A DNA stretch of 12,743 nucleotides. Origin: an uncultured Oscillospiraceae bacterium (GTDB lineage: Bacteria > Bacillota > Clostridia > Oscillospirales > Ruminococcaceae). The notes under the pieces are model-generated. The model worked only from the letters and a program-made list of their open reading frames with translations. It was not told the origin of the DNA and searched no databases. The stretch lies in NCBI GenBank assembly GCA_910579545.1, contig CAJTVI010000028.1:17084-29826 (forward strand), in the 5' to 3' direction. The position numbers and the translations under genes were made by a program. Position 1 is the first letter of the stretch, and every line of letters begins with the position of its first letter. This document shows positions 5,382 to 11,583 of this stretch, one piece after another.

Positions 5382-5595
5382 ACCCCGCGGGGGCCGGCCC
5401 CAAACGGGAAAGGGGGCCGGGCGCGGGAAGATCCTTTTTGCGTTTTTCGCGGCGGTTTTTTGTACCTTGCGCGAACATCCGCGAGAAAAATTCATATTTT
5501 GGCTGTATCATCTAAAAAGGCCGCCGGGGGCGGCCGCAGGCGAACCGGCTGCCAAGGCGGCCGCAGGGCCGCAAGGCCAAGGGGGGTAATGTAGT
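5382..5595 (+). promoter_or_regulatory. ruvB-glmM intergenic region and glmM leader
   Basis: This 214-bp stretch holds no credible gene. The middle (5432-5518) is strikingly AT-rich for this window and is where a glmM promoter is expected. TTGCGC (5467-5472) with TATTTT (5495-5500) has too long a spacer (22 bp), so no specific promoter is claimed. The 3' third is very GC-rich: GGCCGCC-GGG-GGCGGCC (5519-5535) is a perfect 7-bp hairpin, and the 12-mer GGCGGCCGCAGG occurs twice (5529-5540, 5556-5567). On the minus strand that hairpin is followed by TTTTT (5518-5514) and has the form of an intrinsic terminator pointing away from glmM. Confidence 0.5.
5394..5434 (+). terminator. Possible terminator after ruvB
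   Basis: CCGGCCCC (5394-5401) is complementary to GGGGCCGG (5413-5420), giving an 8-bp all-GC stem with an 11-nt loop 12 bp after the ruvB stop. The first T-run begins 13 nt after the stem (around 5434-5438) and two more follow at 5443-5447 and 5456-5461. The gap makes this a sub-optimal intrinsic terminator, so readthrough into glmM is possible. Confidence 0.35.
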
Positions 5596-6951
5596 ATGGG
5601 AAAATTGTTTGGGACCGACGGCGTCCGCGGGGTTGCGGGCGAGGATCTGAGCTGTGAGCTTGCGCTGCAGATCGGCCGGGGGGCGGCGGCGGTGCTCACC
5701 GCCCACACCAGCCACAAGCCGCGCATCCTGATCGGCAAGGACACCCGCATCTCGGGCGATATGCTCGAGAGCGCGCTGGCCGCCGGCCTGTGCAGCGTGG
5801 GGGCGGACGTGGAGCTGCTGGGGGTCATCCCGACCCCGGCGGTGGCCTATCTGGTGCGCAAGTACCAGGCCGACGCCGGCATCGTCATCAGCGCCAGCCA
5901 CAACCCGGTGGAGTTCAACGGCATCAAGATCTTCTCGTCGGACGGCTACAAGCTGCCGGACGAGGTGGAAAACGAGATCGAGCAGCATATCTTTGACGGC
6001 GGCAAAAACCTCACCCTTGCCACCGGCGGCGCGGTGGGCCGCATCCTTACCCGCACCGACGCGCTGCCGGATTATGTCGATTACCTGGCCGAGCACATCG
6101 GCGGCGGCCTCTCGGGCCTCAACCTTGCCATCGACTGCGCCAACGGCGCGGCCAGCGAGACCGCCAAGGCCCTGTTCCCCCGGCTCGGGGCCAAATGCAC
6201 CTTTTTGGGGGCCGGGCCGGACGGCTGCAACATCAACGACGGCTGCGGCTCCACCCATTTAGACAAGCTGGCAAGGTTTGTGGTGGAGGGCGGCTTTGAC
6301 TGCGGCATCGCCTTTGACGGCGACGCCGACCGCTGCCTTGCGGTGGACGAAAAGGGCGCCGAGATCGACGGCGACAAGATCATCGCTCTTTTGGCCTGCG
6401 ACATGAAGGCCCGCGGCCGGCTTGCGGGGGACACGGCGGTGGTCACGGTCATGTCCAACCTTGGGTTTATGCAGTATATGGAGCGGCAGGGCATCCGCAC
6501 CGCCCGCACCGCGGTGGGCGACCGGTACGTGCTGGAGGAGATGCGCTCGGGCGGGTACGCCATCGGCGGCGAGCAGAGCGGCCATGTGATCCTTTTGAAC
6601 CACTCCACCACCGGCGACGGCCAGCTTACCGCCGGCAAGCTGCTGCGGCTGCTGGCCGCCAAGGGCTGCAAGATGAGCGAGCTCAACGCCGTGTACGAAA
6701 AGTTCCCCCAGGTCATGCTCAACATCCGGGCCAACAACGCCCAAAAGGCCGCCTACCGGGAAGACGAGTACATCGCCGGCTTTATCGAGAGCCAGCAGCA
6801 AAACCTGATGGGCATGGGCCGTGTGCTGGTGCGGCTTTCGGGCACCGAGCCCAAGATCCGGGTGATGGTGGAGGGCAAGGACCCCGAGGCCATCGCCGCC
6901 AGCGCCGAGCGGATCGCCGAGCTGATCCGCAAGCGCATCCTCAAGGAGTAA
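5596..6951 (+). CDS. glmM: Phosphoglucosamine mutase GlmM
   Basis: GlmM interconverts glucosamine-6-phosphate and glucosamine-1-phosphate, a step toward UDP-GlcNAc for peptidoglycan. The 451-residue protein has full family length. It shows the N-terminal KLFGTDGVRG (3-11) and the phosphoserine loop ISASHNPVEFNG with the catalytic S101. The Mg2+ loop is DGDADR (D241, D243, D245), the sugar-specificity loop is GGEQSGHVI (324-332), and the C-terminal phosphate-binding loop is RLSGTEPKIRVMVEG (413-427). The GEQSGH form and overall length favour GlmM over phosphoglucomutase/phosphomannomutase. The ATG at 5596 has GGGGGG 9 nt upstream. It lies between ruvCAB and a methyltransferase on the same strand; whether it is co-transcribed with either is unclear. 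Confidence 0.96.
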   Translation: MGKLFGTDGVRGVAGEDLSCELALQIGRGAAAVLTAHTSHKPRILIGKDTRISGDMLESALAAGLCSVGADVELLGVIPTPAVAYLVRKYQADAGIVISASHNPVEFNGIKIFSSDGYKLPDEVENEIEQHIFDGGKNLTLATGGAVGRILTRTDALPDYVDYLAEHIGGGLSGLNLAIDCANGAASETAKALFPRLGAKCTFLGAGPDGCNINDGCGSTHLDKLARFVVEGGFDCGIAFDGDADRCLAVDEKGAEIDGDKIIALLACDMKARGRLAGDTAVVTVMSNLGFMQYMERQGIRTARTAVGDRYVLEEMRSGGYAIGGEQSGHVILLNHSTTGDGQLTAGKLLRLLAAKGCKMSELNAVYEKFPQVMLNIRANNAQKAAYREDEYIAGFIESQQQNLMGMGRVLVRLSGTEPKIRVMVEGKDPEAIAASAERIAELIRKRILKE

Positions 6952-6972
6952 GCCGGGCCCAAAACGGCTTTT
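6951..6972 (+). terminator. Weak terminator-like hairpin after glmM
   Basis: AGCCG (6951-6955, starting in the stop codon) pairs with CGGCT (6965-6969), followed by TTT; a second CGGCT and a five-T run follow at 6974-6985. The stem is short, so efficient termination is doubtful. The remaining bases to the next start (6986-7035) show only the ribosome-binding site of the next gene. Confidence 0.3.
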
Positions 6973-7035
6973 GCGGCTGGCTTTTTAGCCCCACGCCCAA
7001 ACCCAGAACCTAAACGACCGAAAGGGGGCATCCCA

Positions 7036-7905
7036 ATGCGGGTGGCAGACGGCTGGCAGGATTACGAGCTGCTGGACGCCACCGGCGGCGAACGGCTGGA
7101 GCGCTGGGGCAGCGCTGTTCTCATCCGGCCGGACCCGCAGGTGGTCTGGAAATCACCCCCCATTTCGCCCCTCTGGAACAGGGCGGACGCGGTCTACCAC
7201 CGGTCGGACAAGGGGGGCGGGCACTGGCAGCAAAACCGCCCGCTGCCCCAAAAATGGCGCATCGGCTGGGGGCCGCTGCAGCTGGTGGTAAGCCCCACCG
7301 GCTTTAAGCATACCGGCGTTTTCCCCGAGCAGGCGGTCAACTGGGCCTTTTACGCAAACGCCATCCGGGCGGCGGGGCGGCCGGTGCGGGTGCTCAACCT
7401 CTTTGGCTACACCGGCGGGGCCACCCTGGCCTGCGCCGCGGCGGGGGCCAGCGTCTGCCATGTGGACGCCTCCAAGGGCATCGTGGCCTGGGCGCGGGAA
7501 AACGCCGCCGCCAGCGATTTGGCGGGCAGGCCCATCCGCTGGATCGTGGACGACTGCGCCAAGTTTGCCGCCCGCGAGCAGCGGCGGGGCAGCCGGTACG
7601 ACGCCGTGATCATGGACCCGCCCAGCTACGGCCGCGGCCCGGGGGGCGAGGTGTGGAAACTGGAGGACAATATCTACGACCTCATTGCCCTCTGCGCGGG
7701 AGTTTTAAACGATAATCCGCTATTTTTTGCGGTAAACAGCTACACCGCCGGGCTTTCGCCCGCCGTGATGGAGTACATCCTCAAAACCACCCTTTGCCCG
7801 GCGCACGGCGGGCATACCTCCTGTGACGAGATCGGCCTGTCGGTCTCGGCCACCGGCGGGGTGCTGCCCTGCGGGGCTACCGCCCTCTGGCAGGCGGGGG
7901 AGTAA
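7036..7905 (+). CDS. Class I SAM-dependent methyltransferase (COG1092/RlmI-like, substrate unknown)
   Basis: The 289-residue protein has a Rossmann-fold methyltransferase core resembling the RlmI/COG1092 rRNA methyltransferases but without an N-terminal PUA domain. The SAM motif I is VLNLFGYTGGATLACAAAGA (119-138), with the acidic residue D144 in CHVDASKG. Motif IV is MDPPSYGRGPGGEVWKLE (193-210). Before the core there is GFKHTGVFPEQAVNW (89-103), which is typical of this group. RlmI-type m5C enzymes carry Cys near the end of the fold; the matching stretch here reads FFAVNSYTAGL with no Cys, so I do not assign C1962 of 23S rRNA. The ATG at 7036 has GGGGG 7 nt upstream. It sits 84 bp after glmM and 30 bp before ecfA1. 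The fold is certain; the substrate (probably RNA) is inferred. Confidence 0.85.
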   Translation: MRVADGWQDYELLDATGGERLERWGSAVLIRPDPQVVWKSPPISPLWNRADAVYHRSDKGGGHWQQNRPLPQKWRIGWGPLQLVVSPTGFKHTGVFPEQAVNWAFYANAIRAAGRPVRVLNLFGYTGGATLACAAAGASVCHVDASKGIVAWARENAAASDLAGRPIRWIVDDCAKFAAREQRRGSRYDAVIMDPPSYGRGPGGEVWKLEDNIYDLIALCAGVLNDNPLFFAVNSYTAGLSPAVMEYILKTTLCPAHGGHTSCDEIGLSVSATGGVLPCGATALWQAGE

Positions 7906-7935
7906 GATTCTTCAATAAAAGGGATGAGATCAGCC

Positions 7936-8790
7936 ATGCAGGTACAAACAACGGACAATGCGATGCTCCGGGCCGAAAACATCCGGTTCCGCTATTCGCC
8001 CGAGAGCGAGAGCTACGCGGTAAACGGCGCAAGCCTTGCGGTACAAAAAGGCGAGTTTGTGGCGGTGCTGGGGGCCAACGGCTGCGGCAAAAGCACCCTG
8101 GCAAAGCACTTCAACGCCATCCTGCTGCCCGAGAGCGGCACGGTTACGGTGGAGGGCATGGACACCCGGGACGAGGAGCGCCTTTATGATATCCGCCAAA
8201 AGGTGGGCATGGTCTTTCAAAACCCGGACAACCAGATCGTAGCCACCGTGGTGGAGGAGGACGTGGCCTTTGCGCTGGAAAACCTGGGCGTGCCCCCGGC
8301 CGAGATCCGCACCCGCATCGACGAGGCCATGCAGATGGCCGGCATCTACAAGCACCGGGGCAAGGCGCCGCACAAGCTTTCGGGCGGGCAAAAGCAGCGG
8401 GTGGCCATTGCGGGGGTGATCGCCCTGCGGCCGGACTGCCTGGTGCTGGACGAGGCCACCGCCATGCTGGACCCCCGCGGCCGCGAAAAGGTCATGAGCA
8501 CCATCCGCCGCCTGAACCACGAGTTTGGCATTACGGTGGTGGCCATTACGCATTATATGGAGGAGGCCGCCCAGGCCGACCGGGTGCTGGTGATGAGCGG
8601 CGGCAAAATTGCGATGGAGGGCACCCCCAAAGAGGTGTTCAGCCAGACCGAACGGGTGCGCAGCCTGCGGCTGGACGTGCCCCAGGCCGCCGAGCTGCGG
8701 GACGAGCTGGCCAAGGCCGGCCTGCCCATGCCGGAGGGCATTATCACGGTAGAGGAGTGCGCGCAGGCCCTGTACCGGCTGCTTGCATAA
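7936..8790 (+). CDS. ecfA1: ECF transporter ATPase EcfA1
   Basis: This is one of the two ATPases of the energy-coupling factor module that powers vitamin, nickel/cobalt and other S-component importers at the membrane. Numbered from ATG 7936 (284 residues), Walker A is GANGCGKST (46-54). The Q-loop is FQNPDNQ with Q95, and the signature is LSGGQKQR (148-155). Walker B is CLVLDEATAMLDP with D172/E173, and the H-loop is H206 in ITHYMEE. FQNPDNQ and LDEATAMLDP are hallmarks of EcfA1 (CbiO1) rather than ordinary ABC importers. Two ATGs are possible, 7924 and 7936. The second is preferred because AGGGATGAG lies at a workable distance, whereas it would overlap the first. It leads ecfA1-ecfA2-ecfT. 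Confidence 0.95.
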   Translation: MQVQTTDNAMLRAENIRFRYSPESESYAVNGASLAVQKGEFVAVLGANGCGKSTLAKHFNAILLPESGTVTVEGMDTRDEERLYDIRQKVGMVFQNPDNQIVATVVEEDVAFALENLGVPPAEIRTRIDEAMQMAGIYKHRGKAPHKLSGGQKQRVAIAGVIALRPDCLVLDEATAMLDPRGREKVMSTIRRLNHEFGITVVAITHYMEEAAQADRVLVMSGGKIAMEGTPKEVFSQTERVRSLRLDVPQAAELRDELAKAGLPMPEGIITVEECAQALYRLLA

Positions 8791-8799
8791 AAAAGCGCG

Positions 8800-8849
8800 C
8801 CGCGCCGCTGCCGGGCGGCAAAAACCGGGCGATGCCACCCGCGGCGCGG
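8800..8849 (+). other. Large intercistronic stem between ecfA1 and ecfA2
   Basis: CCGCGCCGC (8800-8808) is exactly complementary to GCGGCGCGG (8841-8849). The enclosed 32 nt contain a smaller TGCC-GGGC-GGCA hairpin (8809-8820). The structure begins 10 nt past the ecfA1 stop and ends 28 nt before the ecfA2 ATG. No T-run follows, so it is more likely an mRNA stability or processing element than a terminator (inference). Confidence 0.45.
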
Positions 8850-8877
8850 GGGCGTACGCCAAAAGGATGTGATACCC

Positions 8878-9744
8878 ATGGCGGTCATGATCGAAGCAAG
8901 GCACCTTACCCACATCTACGGGCAGGGCATGCCGGACGCCACCACCGCGCTCGAGGACGTGAGCTTTGCGGTGGAGGAGGGGGATTTTGTAGGCATCATC
9001 GGGTCTACCGGGTCGGGCAAATCCACCCTCATCACCCATTTTAACGGGCTTTTGCGCCCCACCTCCGGCCAGGTGCTGGTGGGCGGGCGGGACCTCTGGG
9101 CCGAGCCGTCCAAGATACGGGAGTTCCGGTTTTTGGTGGGGCTGGTCTTCCAGTACCCCGAGTACCAGCTGTTTGAGGAGACGGTGTATAAGGACATCGC
9201 CTACGGCCCCAGCAACATGGGGCTGCCCAAAGAGGAGATCGACCGGCGGGTGCGCCGGGCCGCGGCCTTCTGCGGGCTGGACGAGGCCCTGCTGGCCAGC
9301 AGCCCCTTTGAACTTTCGGGCGGGCAAAAGCGCCGGGCGGCGGTGGCCGGGGTGCTGGCGATGGAGCCCAGGGTCCTGGTGCTGGACGAGCCGGCCGCCG
9401 GCCTTGACCCCGAAGGGCGGGACACCATCCTCTCCCAGATCAAGGCCTACCACAAGCAGACCGGCATCACGGTGCTGCTGGTAAGCCACTCGATGGAGGA
9501 TATTGCCCGGTTTGCCAACCGGGTGCTGGTGATGGACCAGCGCAAAATTGCCATGTACGACACGGTCGAAAAGGTGTTTGCCCGCGCGCCCGAGCTTTTG
9601 GAGCTGGGGCTGTCGGTGCCGCAGGTCACCAAAATCTTTTTGCGGCTGCGCGAGCTGGGCCTTGAGATCCCCGCCGACGTCTACACCATGCCCTACGCCG
9701 TTAAAACGGTGCTGGAGGCCGCAAGGGCAAAGGGGGTGCTGTGA
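8878..9744 (+). CDS. ecfA2: ECF transporter ATPase EcfA2
   Basis: This is the second ATPase of the ECF module and should form a heterodimer with EcfA1 under EcfT. Numbered from ATG 8878 (288 residues), Walker A is GSTGSGKST (42-50). The Q-loop is FQYPEYQLFEETV with Q92, which is characteristic of EcfA2 (CbiO2). The signature is LSGGQKRR (146-153), Walker B is VLVLDEPAAGLDP with D170/E171, and the H-loop is H204 in VSHSMEDIA. The ATG at 8878 is chosen over an in-frame GTG at 8869 because AAAAGG lies about 11 nt upstream of it and overlaps the earlier codon's spacing. The stop TGA shares its last base with the ecfT ATG (TGATG), indicating coupled translation. Confidence 0.95.
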   Translation: MAVMIEARHLTHIYGQGMPDATTALEDVSFAVEEGDFVGIIGSTGSGKSTLITHFNGLLRPTSGQVLVGGRDLWAEPSKIREFRFLVGLVFQYPEYQLFEETVYKDIAYGPSNMGLPKEEIDRRVRRAAAFCGLDEALLASSPFELSGGQKRRAAVAGVLAMEPRVLVLDEPAAGLDPEGRDTILSQIKAYHKQTGITVLLVSHSMEDIARFANRVLVMDQRKIAMYDTVEKVFARAPELLELGLSVPQVTKIFLRLRELGLEIPADVYTMPYAVKTVLEAARAKGVL

Positions 9745-10559
9745 TGCTGCGGGATATTACCATCGGCCAGCATTTCCCGGGCAATTCGGTCCTGCACCGC
9801 ATGGACCCCCGGCTCAAGCTGCTGCTTACCATCGCGTATATCGTGCTGCTGTTTTTGGCGGCAAACCCGGTAGGGCTCACCCTCTGCCTGGCGCTTCTGG
9901 CCCTGCTCTACCGGCTGGCCCGCATCCCGCTGCGGCTTATCGGCAAAAGCCTGCGGCCCATCCTGCCCATCGTGGCCTTTACCGCGTTTCTCAACCTGTT
10001 TTTCATCACCGGCCCGGGCCAGCCGCTCTGGCAGTGGTGGGTTTTCCGCATCTACCCCGAGGGGGTTTCCTACGCCGTCCTCATGGCGGTGCGCATCCTG
10101 GCCCTCATCGCCGGCACCAGCCTTTTGACCTACACCACCAGCCCCATCGTGCTCACCGACGCCATCGAGCGGCTCTTAAAGCCCCTGGCAAGGCTGCGGT
10201 TGCCGGTGCACGAGCTGGCCATGATGATGACCATTGCCCTGCGCTTTATCCCCACCCTCATCGACGAGACCGACAAGATCATGAACGCCCAAAAGGCCCG
10301 CGGCGCCCAGCTGGACTGCGGCAGCCTCAAGCAGCGCATCACCGCGCTGGTGCCCATCCTCATCCCGCTCTTTATCTCGGCCTTCCGCCGGGCCGAGGAG
10401 CTGGCCATGGCCATGGAGTGCCGCTGCTACCGCGGGGGCGATGGCCGCACCCGGCTCAAGGTGCTGCGCTTTACCGGGGCCGACTGGGCCAGCCTTGCGG
10501 TTGGCGTTTTGTGCCTTGCGGGCATCTTTGTTACGCGGTTCTTTTTTAAGGGGATATAG
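9744..10559 (+). CDS. ecfT: ECF transporter transmembrane subunit EcfT
   Basis: EcfT is the membrane scaffold joining the EcfA1/EcfA2 ATPases to interchangeable substrate-binding S components; no S component is encoded here, so this is probably a shared group II module. The 271-residue protein starts MLRDITIGQHFPGNSVLHRMDPRLKLLL, the usual EcfT opening. Hydrophobic segments lie at about 24-40, 42-56, 70-90, 110-130, 199-214 and 248-266. The two coupling-helix motifs are AQKARGAQL (182-190) and AMECRCYRGGDGRTR (223-237). The second normally reads EARCYRG, so the Ala-to-Cys change at 226 is unusual. The ATG at 9744 has AGGGGG 7 nt upstream; a GTG one codon earlier is also in frame. truA follows after a 207-bp palindrome-rich gap. 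Confidence 0.95.
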   Translation: MLRDITIGQHFPGNSVLHRMDPRLKLLLTIAYIVLLFLAANPVGLTLCLALLALLYRLARIPLRLIGKSLRPILPIVAFTAFLNLFFITGPGQPLWQWWVFRIYPEGVSYAVLMAVRILALIAGTSLLTYTTSPIVLTDAIERLLKPLARLRLPVHELAMMMTIALRFIPTLIDETDKIMNAQKARGAQLDCGSLKQRITALVPILIPLFISAFRRAEELAMAMECRCYRGGDGRTRLKVLRFTGADWASLAVGVLCLAGIFVTRFFFKGI

Positions 10560-10565
10560 CTTTTT

Positions 10566-10728
10566 GGCCGATCTGGGGGATGCATCCCCCAGCCCCCCTA
10601 AAATGTTTTGCCCGGCCAACCGTATCCTGTACACCGCCGGCGATCCCGGCGCATAAAAGTGTCCGCGGCACAAACCCATGTGCCGCGTTTGGCGGGGGTC
10701 CAGGGGGGCGCGCCCCCCTGGATCGGCC
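10566..10728 (+). repeat. Palindrome-rich intergenic element with near-inverted ends (ecfT-truA gap)
   Basis: The 207-bp gap holds no gene but is packed with dyads. The ends match in inverse orientation: GGCCGATC (10566-10573) and GATCGGCC (10721-10728). Just inside each end is a perfect palindrome: CTGGGGGATGCATCCCCCAG (10573-10592) on the left, and a 24-bp one at 10699-10722 (half-site TCCAGGGGGGCG) on the right. Between them are CGCCGG/CCGGCG (10635-10640/10646-10651) and CGCGGCAC/GTGCCGCG (10664-10671/10680-10687). No flanking target duplication is visible. It resembles a MITE- or REP-like intergenic repeat, but copy number elsewhere is unknown. No T-run makes any of these a clear terminator. 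Confidence 0.5.
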
Positions 10729-10766
10729 CTCAAAGCCCCCCGCCCGCGGAAGGAGCGCCCCAGCCC

Positions 10767-11534
10767 ATGAACATCCTGCTCACCCTCCAATTTGACGGCA
10801 CGGCCTACTGCGGCTTCCAGGTGCAAAAAAACGGCCGCTCGGTCTGCGAGGCGGTGCAGGATGCGCTGGAGGCGGTGCTGGGCGTCCGGCCGCCGGTCAA
10901 GGGCTGCGGCCGCACCGACGCCGGGGTGCATGCGCTGGGCTACGCCCTCAGCTTTTATGCCGAGCCGCGCATCCCGCTGCAAAAGCTGCCGCTGGCCCTC
11001 AACAGCCGCCTTCCGGCCGACATCCGGGCCACCGCCGCACGGGCCGTGCCCGAGGGCTTCCACGCCCGCTACTCGGCCCACACCAAAACCTACCTCTACC
11101 GCATCCGGCTGGGCGCGGTGGATTCCCCCTTTGACGCGGCATACTATTACCGCCTGCCCGGCCCGCTGAATCTTGCCGCCATGCAAAGGGCGGCGCAGGA
11201 CGTCTGCGGCACCCACGATTTCCTCGCCTTCTGCTCGGCCGGCAGCCAAACGGCCGCCCGGGGCGATACGGTGCGTACCGTTACCGCCTGCACGGTACAG
11301 CAAACCGGCGATACCCTTGCCATCACGGTCACGGCCAACGGCTTTTTGTACAACATGGCCCGCATCCTGGCCGGCACCCTTGTGCGGGTGGGGCAGGGGC
11401 GTATCCCGGCAAACGGCGTCCCCGCCATCCTCGCAGGCCGCAGCCGCGCGGCCGCCGGGCCCACCCTGCCCGCCCGGGGGCTTTTTTTGCAGGCGGTGCA
11501 GTACCCCCCCGAGGCGCTGGGGGATGCGCCATAG
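10767..11534 (+). CDS. truA: tRNA pseudouridine(38-40) synthase TruA
   Basis: TruA isomerises uridines 38, 39 and 40 in the anticodon arm of many tRNAs. The 255-residue protein has the usual family length. It opens NILLTLQFDGTAYCGFQVQ and contains the catalytic Asp D51 in GCGRTDAGVHALG. The Tyr of KTYLYRI is Y109. Other TruA blocks are GTHDFLAFCSAGS (about 177-189), NGFLYNMARILAGTLVRVGQGR near 219-240, and LPARGLFLQAVQYP at the end. The ATG at 10767 is chosen because it begins the conserved core and AAGGAG lies 11 nt upstream; an in-frame ATG at 10608 would add 53 residues encoded by the palindromic repeat region and is rejected. The position after ecfT matches the common Firmicutes order ecfA1-ecfA2-ecfT-truA. 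Confidence 0.95.
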   Translation: MNILLTLQFDGTAYCGFQVQKNGRSVCEAVQDALEAVLGVRPPVKGCGRTDAGVHALGYALSFYAEPRIPLQKLPLALNSRLPADIRATAARAVPEGFHARYSAHTKTYLYRIRLGAVDSPFDAAYYYRLPGPLNLAAMQRAAQDVCGTHDFLAFCSAGSQTAARGDTVRTVTACTVQQTGDTLAITVTANGFLYNMARILAGTLVRVGQGRIPANGVPAILAGRSRAAAGPTLPARGLFLQAVQYPPEALGDAP

Positions 11535-11583
11535 CCTTTCGGGCGGCAGCGCCCACACCATTCCAGCAAAAGGAGGCGGCTTT

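Noticed and set aside
5467..5500. A glmM promoter formed by TTGCGC and TATTTT.
   Set aside because: The 22-bp spacer is too long for a sigma-A promoter. The AT-rich stretch probably contains the promoter, but the boxes cannot be fixed by eye.
7930..9489. A 519-codon open frame on the minus strand opposite ecfA1/ecfA2.
   Set aside because: It is a low-complexity His/Gly/Ala-rich translation that mirrors the ATPase genes, with no ribosome-binding site; a shadow of the coding strand.
10608..10766. An N-terminal extension of truA from an in-frame ATG at 10608.
   Set aside because: It would encode 53 Pro/Arg/Gly-rich residues across the palindromic repeats and lacks a ribosome-binding site; the core start at 10767 has AAGGAG.
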